A stretch of DNA of 12,619 nt from an uncultured bacterium (GTDB lineage Bacteria; Bacteroidota; Bacteroidia; Chitinophagales; CAIOSU01), in assembly GCA_903861055.1 (NCBI GenBank), contig CAIOSU010000431.1:1-12619 (forward strand), given 5' to 3'. The position numbers and the translations under genes were made by a program. Of the stretch, positions 1-8,527 are shown in pieces. Every line of letters starts with the position of its first letter. Position 1 is the first letter of the stretch. The notes under the pieces were generated by a model. That model was given only the letters and a program-made list of their open reading frames with translations. It was not told the origin of the DNA and searched no databases.

Positions 1-47
1 CTTTTATGAAAGCTAAGATAAAACACTTTACCTATTTTCCATACGCA

Positions 48-3000
48 TTACCTCACCATTATCCTCACCCCTGCGCTATGCGCGGCAAACTCTGGGGCGT
101 ACATGCACTGTATGGTAGTGATGCCGTTGCTGAACGAGCCGCTGAGGTTTACGCGCAATGGGTACTCAAACACATGCGTGCCACGCGACAACCTATCAAA
201 AAAGAAGTTGGTGGCGGCATCGCGGGTGCTTTCGTAATAGCCCAAGCCGCCTTTCCATTTGTAGCTGCTTAGTACGTTTATCGGCTCCAAACCTGCAGCG
301 CGCATATCTTTTAGGTGCACAAACTCCATATCCCTATCCACGCGCACTTCAATCCGGACTTTCAACACATCGCCAGGTTTTAGGTCAGTTTTTTCGGTTA
401 CCAATTCTAGCACGGGGCCATTAGCACCATCGCGTTGCACGTATAGTTGTTTCACAATGCTTAGTGGTGTTTGGGCAGGCGTAATGTTGTCCAACTGCTC
501 AAAATACTGCCAATACAACGCACCCCAGTTAATGCCTTTGCCCTCGCGGGTGGCGTTAATGTTGCCCATGTTGGCGGTTACCTCGCTGCCACTAATAGTG
601 GTTTTGCTGTAGCCCGTGCCTGGCTCGGCATTGGCGTTGCCATCGATGGTTTTGTCGCCTAGTTTTACGGTCAGTTTAGGGGTTTCGCTTAACCAGTCAG
701 TACCTTCCAAAAGCAAGGCATAGCAAGCATCTGCGGTAGCTTTGGTGTTGCCCCAATCTTGCACCTGCTTTTGCTTAAGCAACCAAGAGCGCATGGCATC
801 TACGGAGCTAGTGTCGTTGCCCTCTTCTACAAAAGCCTCAATCAACAACGCTTGCGACTCAATTGGTGCTTCGTACCAGCTATAGCCCGCACGAATCGAT
901 TTCCAGTACATGCCCAACTCCTCGTGATGGATGGCGGTTTGCTTCAAAGAAGTCATGATTAAGCCAACGGTTTTATCATTTTTGTCGCTTTGCAGCCTAT
1001 TGAGCACAATAGCCGCCATGCCCAACTCGTAAGTTCCCAGCTTGTTCCAATAATTTTTGGTTTGGCCAAGGTAGTAGTCGTAAGCCGTTTTGCTAGCTTC
1101 TGACACCGGGTAGCTAAAGAAACTGCGGCCATACAAATAGCTCAATTGTGTGCTCGAAAGTTGGTTATCGTCCAGCTTGGCTTTATACTTCAACAAGTTG
1201 TCGTAATCCTCTTTGATGCGGGCATCCAAATAGCGCATGCCGTTCAATAGGGCCTTGTTCAATTGGTCTTCTTTGGCCAAATCGATAGTACCCATTTTCA
1301 CCAAGCGGCCAATGCCGGTAACGATGTATTGGGTAATGTAACGGTTATCTTGTCCGCCTTTAAACCACGGCCAGCCGCCGTTGGGGCTTTGTGCCTCCAC
1401 CAATTTACGCAGGCTGTTTTCTTGCTGACGAGCCAAATTGTTCAGCTCAAACAACAACCCTACCCGTTTTTTGCGCTCGGTTTCATTTTGAGCTTGTAGC
1501 ACCCAAGGTGTTTCTTCTAAAATGATGTTCTTTAGTTCTTGGTTTTTCTCCAAGTTACTCACTAGTGCGTCAGCCGTTTTCCATTGCTCGAACACGGCGC
1601 GTATCTGTGGCTTGCTATTGGCTATGTGTGCGGCTATACTGTTGGCATAATAGCGGTTGAAGGTCTGCTCGCTACACTCGTATGGGTACTCCATGAGGTA
1701 CGGCAATGCCTGTATGGCATACCAAGCTGGGTTGGCGGTCAGTTCCAACGTCAAGCCTTGGTGGCGCAGGGTTTTTGATTTGCCAGAGTTGAGCAGCTTA
1801 TCAAACGTCAGCTTTTTGGTCTCGGTGCCCGATAGGTTGATGGGCAACGTTTCGGTAACCAATATGCGGTTGCTCAGAATAGGCAAAGCGCTTTCTTCGC
1901 CATCCGTATAATTACCCGCTTGCGCGCTTACGCGGTACACGACTGCCGAAAGGCCTTCGGGCACTATCAGCGTCCATTTGGCTACGGCACTTTGGCCCTT
2001 ACCCATGGCTATTGGCTGACTGGCACCCGATAGCTTAAATTGTGCATCAATAGGCTGCATACTGAAGGCATCAAACAGCTGCAATTTGGCAGAGCCAGTA
2101 AGGGCGTTCTCGCTGAGGTTGCTCACTTTGGCACTGAACACAATGGTATCGCCCTCCCGCATGAAACGAGGGGCATTGGGGAATACCATCAGTTCTTTTT
2201 GGGTAACGGCTTCTTTGGTAACAAGGCCATAATCCAACGCTTGTGTGTGTGCAAACCCTTGAAATTTCCAACGGCTTAATGCTTCAGGTACGGTGAATTT
2301 CAACACAAAATTACCATCAGCATCTGTTTCAACACTTGGATAAAAGAAGGCCGTTTCCTGCAGGTTTTTGCGGGGAACTATTTCAGGGTCGCCACCCGCT
2401 TGGTTAGGGTTTGGTGGGAGGAGAGCCCCTTCAAGGGCTAATTTGTCTGATTCGCCACTACCTTCCCCATATCCCATTTTTACCCCTGGGACTTGCTCAA
2501 TTGCTAAGTCCAAATTCTTGCTCCTGCTTCCTCCAGTGCTGGCAACTGTTTGGAGATTCATCGTTGGTGATTCGCTCAACTCATCACTAAAAGAATAATA
2601 GATGTCACCGCGGCCTCTATAATCGTAGTTTTGGCCGACCCCATAAAGCTCCAGCTCATCATACCGCTGCAAACTATTTTCATACCAAAAATCTTCTGGA
2701 TCAGCGACGCTGTAGGTATTGAAGTTGGCCAAACCAAATGGCCATCCATCCCAAGTATCCACGCTGCTGTATCGCTGACCCCGGCCGGGTAGGTCAAAGT
2801 CCCATGCATGTTTTACAAAAGCATCTAACGAGGCATCGTACATGCTGGCCAATAGCTCTGCGGCCACCTTTTCTCCTTTTGGGCCTTTGATGGTTATTTT
2901 CCATTGCTCCTCGGCGCCGGGTGTCAGTTTGTCGCGGAAGGTTTCAAATGATAGGCTAAGGTCTTTGGATGGATAAGGAACGATTACTTGGAAATTGTCG

Positions 3001-6000
3001 CTATAAAAGCGGCCATCCTTAATGGTTACAAACCGCACGCTTAGGCCGCCACGGTTAGCTTCCGTAACTGAGAACTCCATTACCTTTTGTTCCTTGCTCA
3101 GCTTAATCCACTCTTGCTTAATTATTTTGTCGCCTTGCACCACCTCATACAGCACCTTCATATCCTTTGCTGCCGTGCCGATAAGGAAACGCAAGTTGCC
3201 GCCCGGCTCCACGGTTGGGGTCAATAATTTGCTCCACAAGTAATGTGGCAACGGTATGCTCTTATCCTTTTCGCCAAACACCGTTACATATTGTAGGCTC
3301 TTTACTTCCTGCCCGAAACGGTCTTTAGCAGTCAATTCCACCGAATATACGCCCGGCTGCCAGGTGGCCATATTAGGCAAAAACTTGGTTTGGGTGCCCG
3401 TGTTCATGTTGGTTTTAAACACCTCCGCGCCTTTCGCCCAGTTTTTATAGTCCATCTCCTTCCCATACGCATCCAACGGAAACTGCTTACGGAAGGCGCT
3501 TTCGGGTATCAAGTTGGTATCGGGCGTTTCCCACAATCGTATGCGCAACGGTTGTGCTGGGGCCTGCAGTTGGTAAATGCTCAATTGCATTTGGGTAGGC
3601 TCCGGCTCGCCATTGAGGTTGTTGGCATTTAGACTGATGCTATCCTGTTTGGACTTGTCAATGGCATCTGGCAGATTCACGGCAATTTCCAATGCTTTAT
3701 AACCCACACGCACGGTGGCTTCGCTGCTATGGGTTTCGCCAGAAATATCGGTTACATCGGCATACACGCGGTAGCTAAAAATCGGGTCGGTCTGCTTATC
3801 TATACTGCGGTCGGGTATGGCGGTAAAGTTGACGGTGTAGCCACCCACGCTATCGGTAGTTGTTATGCCCGAGGCTATCTCCATAGCAGGTGACGAGGGA
3901 AGATAGCTCCTGTACCAGCCCCAAATAGGGTATTGCACCTCACGCACTACGCGATAGCGCACCTGTGCACCATCAATGTTGCTGCCCGCGTAGGCTTTAG
4001 CGGTGCCTTTTACGGTTACGCTATCATCCACTTTAAAGGTGCCAGTAATAGGTTCAAACGTTACTTCAAACTTTGGACGCTTGTATTCTTCTACTTTAAA
4101 GTAGGCCCCTCCAAATGGAGTGCTAAAGCTCACATTGCCCGTTATATTGCTGGCTGGCAACACAAAAGTGCCATTGAAAGTGCCGTATTCGTTGGTCTTG
4201 AAGGTTGCTTTACCAATTTCGCGGTAGTTATAGTCGCGCATAACTACCTCTACCTTCTCTCCCTTCATCAATCGACTTTCGGTGCCCTTGTTCTCAAACA
4301 CCAACCCTTTAAAGTGTACCGTTTGCCCTGGACGGTATATGGCCCTATCGAGAAAAAACTTTGTTTGTGGGCTCCAATTCGGTTCGTTAAGGTTATTATA
4401 TCCGTTGATATAGTGACCGTATGGCGAAGAGACCGAATCGCCTTTATCGCTTATTTGTAGACTAACTTGGCTATAGTCTTTACCTGAATTAATCACTACA
4501 CGACCCTCCGAATCGGTTATGTAGGTTTTCCCTTTCTCAAATGTGTTTTTGTATAAGCTATAATCGTAGTGTCTTTCGTAAGCCGTCACCCGTGCTTTCT
4601 TAATTGGCCTTCCATCCGCTCTGTCCAGCACTATTGCCTCCATACCCCCGCCTTTATGATCTCGGATAATGTAGCTTAAGCTTGATACCTGTACTTCACC
4701 ATAATTGATTTTGGACGATTCATCATACGAATCGTCTAGAGAGGCCAACAAGTAATACTTGCCTTGGGGCAAACCCTCCATGGCAATCTCATATGAATGG
4801 TTTTGGTAGTCGCCTACATTTGTTATGGCTTGATTCCATGAGCGGTAAACTGGCAAGGCTAGTAAATTATTCACCCACTTTTCTTCATCAATACTTGGAA
4901 TTTCATAAGTCAATAGCAATGGTATCTTCACCAAGCGAAAGTATAGTTTGTCCGCATTTTTGACATTTACTAATGCCAATGCGGGCTTGTTGGGCTCCAA
5001 TACTTGTTCGGTTTGCAAGTTGTAAGTTGCATCTTCTATTTGCCTTATTAGGTTTGCGCAAAGGGTAGCTCCTTCATCATTAGCGTATTTGGCAACAGTA
5101 GCCTTACAAATAGTCAGCGCCTCCTTCAGCTTCCAACGGTATGTATCATCCTCAGCACTGTAGCTATTACCCAAGTTTACATAGTGCTGCGCAAGGGTAT
5201 AGTTAACCATAGCGCTGCTGGTATCGTTAGCATAACGCTTAGCCAAAGCCATTAAGGCTACGCTATATAGGCTATCTTTTTCCACTTGCGGCAATATCGA
5301 TAGGTCTTTCACAAAAGCCAATCGCTCCAACTCTACATCTACCAACCCCGGCAAATATTTGCGGTCGGTTTGGTGGCTGGTAAGTTCCTGCAATAATTGC
5401 AATGCTATCAAACTAAAAGCCCCACTATCTGGGTGGTTAAGCTTGTTGCCCAAAAACTTTTCCGAAAGCCAAAAAAGCTTCGGGTCGTCCATGTAATATT
5501 TATTAGCAGGTTGGGTAACTCCTGCTTCGCTATTTTTAAAGAAACCAACCGCTTTATGGGCCAACAGGTCGTATAGCGTTGGGCGCAGATCGCGGCGCTC
5601 TCCTTTCAATATTACGGGGTCAAATACCTCAACAGGCGTCAACTTCAGGCTATCTGCAGGTTGCAGACTTTGCCAGTACAGGGCGCTCACTTTCTCGGCA
5701 AACTTGGCCGCATCCCAAGTGGCAGGGTCGGTGGCATCCACGTCCATGGTTTCGGTGCGCTGCTGTATGTTCCATCGGCTATTTTCGTAATAACTCCAAT
5801 AAGCATCTGCCAGTCCTGATAGCATTACCTGTTTGGCGGGAAACGGTGCCTTGGCCACCTCGGCCTCAATGGCTTTAATAAAGTTGAGCTGCGCATCTTC
5901 TTCGTTTTCCAGCTTCAGGCCGTTTAGGTAAAATACGGTTTTCACCATTTGGGCATAGTCCTTTTCCTTGGTGGCACTTGCATACAGCCCCTCCAGCACG

Positions 6001-6176
6001 GGTAGGGCCGTTTTCGGCTGGCCGATATTCAAAAGGCTATCTACCGTGGCCCATTCGTTTTTATATTCTGGCCCTGTGGGGAATTTTAGCATATCGGTGG
6101 GTGCTTTATCCAAAACAATAGCAGCGGTAAGGCCCGTAATAGAGATGATGGCGAGTATAGTAAAGAGTTTGCGCAT
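48..6176 (-). CDS. Bacterial alpha-2-macroglobulin family protein with intact thioester
   Basis: This 2042-residue protein is probably an envelope protease trap. In the family, an attacking protease cuts a bait region, the protein changes shape, and a Cys-Gln thioester links covalently to the attacker. Visible parts: a signal peptide or N-terminal anchor (residues 1-22, no lipobox Cys); a helical, lysine- and leucine-rich region (about 40-400); macroglobulin beta domains, including the MG2-type stretch FFLDRAIYRPGQTVHFKG (607-624) and RPKFEVTF (700-707); a Gly/Ser/Pro-rich bait-like segment (about 1193-1270); the core A2M domain from FFYPSVETDADGNF (1277-1290); and the thioester motif YECSEQ, with Cys1501 and Gln1504, opening a helical thioester domain (about 1490-1900). 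The C-terminal beta domain runs to the end. I chose the ATG at 6174-6176 because it begins a good signal peptide. An upstream in-frame TTG at 6212 would add 12 residues encoded by a repeat and spoil it. E. coli YfhM is a lipoprotein and often sits beside pbpC; here there is no lipobox, and the downstream neighbour is outside the window. Confidence 0.95.
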   Translation of the reverse strand: MRKLFTILAIISITGLTAAIVLDKAPTDMLKFPTGPEYKNEWATVDSLLNIGQPKTALPVLEGLYASATKEKDYAQMVKTVFYLNGLKLENEEDAQLNFIKAIEAEVAKAPFPAKQVMLSGLADAYWSYYENSRWNIQQRTETMDVDATDPATWDAAKFAEKVSALYWQSLQPADSLKLTPVEVFDPVILKGERRDLRPTLYDLLAHKAVGFFKNSEAGVTQPANKYYMDDPKLFWLSEKFLGNKLNHPDSGAFSLIALQLLQELTSHQTDRKYLPGLVDVELERLAFVKDLSILPQVEKDSLYSVALMALAKRYANDTSSAMVNYTLAQHYVNLGNSYSAEDDTYRWKLKEALTICKATVAKYANDEGATLCANLIRQIEDATYNLQTEQVLEPNKPALALVNVKNADKLYFRLVKIPLLLTYEIPSIDEEKWVNNLLALPVYRSWNQAITNVGDYQNHSYEIAMEGLPQGKYYLLASLDDSYDESSKINYGEVQVSSLSYIIRDHKGGGMEAIVLDRADGRPIKKARVTAYERHYDYSLYKNTFEKGKTYITDSEGRVVINSGKDYSQVSLQISDKGDSVSSPYGHYINGYNNLNEPNWSPQTKFFLDRAIYRPGQTVHFKGLVFENKGTESRLMKGEKVEVVMRDYNYREIGKATFKTNEYGTFNGTFVLPASNITGNVSFSTPFGGAYFKVEEYKRPKFEVTFEPITGTFKVDDSVTVKGTAKAYAGSNIDGAQVRYRVVREVQYPIWGWYRSYLPSSPAMEIASGITTTDSVGGYTVNFTAIPDRSIDKQTDPIFSYRVYADVTDISGETHSSEATVRVGYKALEIAVNLPDAIDKSKQDSISLNANNLNGEPEPTQMQLSIYQLQAPAQPLRIRLWETPDTNLIPESAFRKQFPLDAYGKEMDYKNWAKGAEVFKTNMNTGTQTKFLPNMATWQPGVYSVELTAKDRFGQEVKSLQYVTVFGEKDKSIPLPHYLWSKLLTPTVEPGGNLRFLIGTAAKDMKVLYEVVQGDKIIKQEWIKLSKEQKVMEFSVTEANRGGLSVRFVTIKDGRFYSDNFQVIVPYPSKDLSLSFETFRDKLTPGAEEQWKITIKGPKGEKVAAELLASMYDASLDAFVKHAWDFDLPGRGQRYSSVDTWDGWPFGLANFNTYSVADPEDFWYENSLQRYDELELYGVGQNYDYRGRGDIYYSFSDELSESPTMNLQTVASTGGSRSKNLDLAIEQVPGVKMGYGEGSGESDKLALEGALLPPNPNQAGGDPEIVPRKNLQETAFFYPSVETDADGNFVLKFTVPEALSRWKFQGFAHTQALDYGLVTKEAVTQKELMVFPNAPRFMREGDTIVFSAKVSNLSENALTGSAKLQLFDAFSMQPIDAQFKLSGASQPIAMGKGQSAVAKWTLIVPEGLSAVVYRVSAQAGNYTDGEESALPILSNRILVTETLPINLSGTETKKLTFDKLLNSGKSKTLRHQGLTLELTANPAWYAIQALPYLMEYPYECSEQTFNRYYANSIAAHIANSKPQIRAVFEQWKTADALVSNLEKNQELKNIILEETPWVLQAQNETERKKRVGLLFELNNLARQQENSLRKLVEAQSPNGGWPWFKGGQDNRYITQYIVTGIGRLVKMGTIDLAKEDQLNKALLNGMRYLDARIKEDYDNLLKYKAKLDDNQLSSTQLSYLYGRSFFSYPVSEASKTAYDYYLGQTKNYWNKLGTYELGMAAIVLNRLQSDKNDKTVGLIMTSLKQTAIHHEELGMYWKSIRAGYSWYEAPIESQALLIEAFVEEGNDTSSVDAMRSWLLKQKQVQDWGNTKATADACYALLLEGTDWLSETPKLTVKLGDKTIDGNANAEPGTGYSKTTISGSEVTANMGNINATREGKGINWGALYWQYFEQLDNITPAQTPLSIVKQLYVQRDGANGPVLELVTEKTDLKPGDVLKVRIEVRVDRDMEFVHLKDMRAAGLEPINVLSSYKWKGGLGYYESTRDAATNFFFDRLSRGTHVFEYPLRVNLSGSFSNGITTIQCMYAPEFAAHSAGVRIMVR
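1665..1676 (-). other. Thioester motif codons (CSEQ) of the macroglobulin
   Basis: These four codons encode Cys1501-Ser-Glu-Gln1504, preceded by Tyr-Glu and followed by TFNRYY. The CxEQ motif forms the internal thioester in alpha-2-macroglobulins and complement C3. Both thioester residues are present, so the protein is predicted to be of the covalent-trapping type and not one of the thioester-less bacterial paralogues. Confidence 0.9.
2367..2600 (-). other. Candidate bait region of the macroglobulin
   Basis: Residues about 1193-1270 are rich in Gly, Ser, Pro, Glu and Lys, with stretches such as STGGSRSKNLD and LLPPNPNQAGGDPE. They lie just before the core A2M domain (FFYPSVETD), which is where the bait region is placed in the family. 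It looks flexible and protease-accessible. Its exact limits are inferred from composition and position. Confidence 0.55.
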
Positions 6177-6189
6177 AACGTAATATTTT

Positions 6190-6217
6190 GAGGTACGAGG
6201 TACGAGGTACAAAGTAC
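6190..6217. repeat. Heptanucleotide tandem repeat (GAGGTAC)3 plus a variant
   Basis: Three exact copies of GAGGTAC (6190-6196, 6197-6203, 6204-6210) are followed by the degenerate copy AAAGTAC (6211-6217). Read on the minus strand, the array ends 13 bases before the macroglobulin ATG, so it lies in the presumed 5' leader where ribosomes load. A change in copy number would alter leader length and the reading frame of any upstream start, but not the ATG frame. Confidence 0.9.
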
Positions 6218-6476
6218 AATGTAATTTTTTACTTGGATAACCAGTTAACTAATAACCAATCAACCAATAGCTACCATAAAGATGCAAAATGGTAACAGTT
6301 TCCATAACGGATAAAGTACGCTGGGCGTTGTGTAGTTACCAAATCACCCTTGAAATTTAAATCGTTTTTAACTAAAGCTTCCTGTTCTTGATAGTACAAT
6401 TTGTTTACCTACCATCAATTTAGGGTGTTTTCCGTTTTTAGAGTTGGCATCCAAATCTCATTACCGTATTTATTTG

Positions 6477-6507
6477 TTTTGAATGCACAAATTTTTCCTT
6501 AAATTGC
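6477..6507 (+). promoter_or_regulatory. Weak candidate promoter of the S8 protease gene
   Basis: TTTTG at 6477-6481 and TAAATTGC at 6500-6507 are 18 bases apart. They resemble the Bacteroidota -33 (TTG/TTTG) and -7 (TAnnTTTG) elements, though the -7 match is imperfect. Transcription would begin shortly before the TTG start codon at 6532, leaving a short leader. This is pattern matching in AT-rich DNA, so confidence is low. Confidence 0.25.
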
Positions 6508-6531
6508 AGTTTGGGTAAATCCTTACAATAA

Positions 6532-8514
6532 TTGAAACAGATACTATTTTCCTTACTTTTTGTGTTGATGCTTGGCGTTTTGCCAGCTCAGAACATCGTG
6601 TTCCACTCCGAGTGGGAAGACTCGTTGGACAAGGAAGTGCTACGCGATAGGTTGATAGTGGAGTTTAAACAAGGCACTCCAGTTGCCTCGCAGCAGCTAA
6701 TTTTGCAATTGGTTGGCCTGCAAGATGCTTGGCGCTTGCCTTACCCCGAAGTGGTAATTGCCAAAATACCACGCGAAGTTGCAGATTACCGCGAATTGAA
6801 AACGATAATTGCTGCCCTTAATCAATACAACGAAGTAAAACTAGCCACACCATTTATTCGCAGCCAAGGCCCAAACCCCGTTGGTATATTGAGCACGGTG
6901 GCCGTTGAAGTGGATAATGAAGTTGCCTTCCAACAGTTATTGGCTTTTGCCGAACGCAACCACTTGTACCCTATTTACCCAGATGCCTACATGAAAAACA
7001 TTTGGTGGCTTACTACCAACAAATACTCGAGCTATAATGCGCTAGAAGCGGCCATAATGCTGAACCAATGTGGTTTGTATGGTTTTGCTGAGCCAAACTA
7101 CTTGCTTACCCCACGAACTGCCGCTGTTGTAAACGACCAGTTTTATAGCCGCCAATGGAATTTACAGAATGACAGCACTACGTCATTCGTAAACGGTATT
7201 ATCGCTTCGCCCGATGCAGATATGGATGTAGATAGTGCCTGGAGCATAACTACTGGCGAATCTTTTATTAGGGTAGCGGTAATTGATGCTGGTGTAGATA
7301 CCTTACACCCTGATTTGGTAGGCAAACTATTGCCAGGCTATGATGCCACTGGTGGTGGCAGCAACGGCTACCCTAATCTCGACAAGCCAAGCAATGCCCA
7401 CGGCACTGCTTGTTCAGGAATTATTGCGGCTACTGCCGATAATGGTATTGGTATTGCTGGCGTAGCTCATGGTTGCAAAATCATCCCGATTAAAGTGTTT
7501 TATTACATCGATACCGTTTATAGCGGTATCCCTTTGAACGATATACCTTACTCAACATCGCAGTGGTTTGCCAATGCCATCAATTGGGCTTGGAGAAACG
7601 CTGAGGCCGATATATTGAGCAACTCTTGGGGGTTGGATGATATTTATTTGCAGCTACTATCGGGCAGCCCTGCTTTGGTAGAAGAGGCCATTATAGCCGC
7701 TGCTGATAGTGGCCGATTGGGTTTGGGCACACCTATGTTGTTCTCCAGTGGCAATGCCAATACCGAACCTATATGGCCTAGCCGACTGCCGCAAACCATA
7801 GCTGTAAATGCTACCAGTATGTGCGACGAGCGTAAGAGCCCTAACTCATGTGATGGTGAAAACTGGACCGGCTGCTGGGGTTATGGCCTCGAAGTATCAG
7901 CGCCAGGTGTAAAAATTACCACTTGCGATATAAGCGGAAACAAAGGATACACCAGCGGCGACTATACCTTTAGTTTCAATGGCACCTCCGCAGCTTGCCC
8001 CAACGCTGCAGCAGTGGTTGCGCTGATTCTTTCTGTGCGACCTGATTTGTCGTTAAGCGCGGTGCGCTATGTATTGGGCAGCACTGCCGATAGGGTAGGT
8101 GGCTACAACTATAACCAAAACTATACCGCCGGCACTTGGAGTAATGAACTCGGTTATGGTCGTGTAAATGCATACAAAGCAGCAATTGGCGCTCAAGAAT
8201 ACACAGGCCACAATGAGACTGGCATTTTGAATGTGGCCAACAACAACCAAATGCTGCAAATGTATCCCAACCCATTGCAGGGCAGCCAAGTTACCTTATC
8301 GTTCGATTTGCCCGCTAGCACCAAGGCACAAGTGAACATTACCGGCTTTGATGGGCGAACCGTTTACCAACAGGATATGGGCTTGTTATACGATGGCGCT
8401 AACGAGCATACTATTACCTTCGACAAAACATTGGCTCCTGGTGCCTATTTGGTTGGCCTTACTACTGGCAACCAAACCACCTACTCAAGGCTGGTTATTA
8501 TCAATCAGCAATAA
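6532..8514 (+). CDS. Secreted S8 (subtilisin/kexin-like) serine protease with T9SS sorting domain
   Basis: This 660-residue subtilase is predicted to reach the cell surface or medium through the type IX secretion system. It has a signal peptide (1-19, ending VLPA) and a long N-terminal region (about 20-195) that looks like an inhibitory propeptide and ends in FAEPNY. The mature domain probably begins near NDQFYSRQW (201-209). The catalytic triad is complete: Asp252 (VIDAGVD), His290 (NAHGTACSG) and Ser486 (FNGTSAACP). The oxyanion Asn is Asn408 (SSGNAN). Several cysteines (294, 315, 431, 440, 448, 465, 489) fit an exported, possibly disulfide-bonded enzyme. The C-terminal sorting domain runs from MYPNPLQG (577-584) through APGAYLVGL to the end. 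The start is TTG at 6532: an in-frame TAA directly precedes it, and the next ATG (residue 13) would remove most of the signal peptide. The ABC ATPase gene starts 13 bases after the stop. Substrate is unknown. Confidence 0.95.
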   Translation: MKQILFSLLFVLMLGVLPAQNIVFHSEWEDSLDKEVLRDRLIVEFKQGTPVASQQLILQLVGLQDAWRLPYPEVVIAKIPREVADYRELKTIIAALNQYNEVKLATPFIRSQGPNPVGILSTVAVEVDNEVAFQQLLAFAERNHLYPIYPDAYMKNIWWLTTNKYSSYNALEAAIMLNQCGLYGFAEPNYLLTPRTAAVVNDQFYSRQWNLQNDSTTSFVNGIIASPDADMDVDSAWSITTGESFIRVAVIDAGVDTLHPDLVGKLLPGYDATGGGSNGYPNLDKPSNAHGTACSGIIAATADNGIGIAGVAHGCKIIPIKVFYYIDTVYSGIPLNDIPYSTSQWFANAINWAWRNAEADILSNSWGLDDIYLQLLSGSPALVEEAIIAAADSGRLGLGTPMLFSSGNANTEPIWPSRLPQTIAVNATSMCDERKSPNSCDGENWTGCWGYGLEVSAPGVKITTCDISGNKGYTSGDYTFSFNGTSAACPNAAAVVALILSVRPDLSLSAVRYVLGSTADRVGGYNYNQNYTAGTWSNELGYGRVNAYKAAIGAQEYTGHNETGILNVANNNQMLQMYPNPLQGSQVTLSFDLPASTKAQVNITGFDGRTVYQQDMGLLYDGANEHTITFDKTLAPGAYLVGLTTGNQTTYSRLVIINQQ

Positions 8515-8527
8515 GAAACAATGCCAC

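Larger units (their letters stand above)
6177..6531. other. Divergent intergenic region between macroglobulin and protease genes
   Basis: This 355-base stretch has no supported gene. It must hold the promoters of both flanking divergent genes. Next to the macroglobulin start is a 7-base tandem repeat (6190-6217). Further in is a short direct repeat of the form taaccaat/caaccaat (6253-6268). I found no exact Bacteroidota -7 box (TAnnTTTG) on the minus strand. A weak one is listed separately for the protease. No hairpin terminator or RNA gene is evident. Confidence 0.6.

Noticed and set aside
3933..4460. Plus-strand open frame of 175 codons
   Set aside because: It lies wholly antisense to the macroglobulin gene, whose protein matches its family continuously through this stretch. 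The antisense product shows no recognisable domain.
6177..6212. Longer macroglobulin start at TTG 6212
   Set aside because: The 12 extra residues come from the tandem repeat and would precede a good signal peptide that starts at an ATG.
8348..8527. Extension of the ABC ATPase to an upstream ATG
   Set aside because: It would overlap the T9SS sorting domain of the protease by more than 160 bases and add a non-homologous stretch before the conserved first strand.
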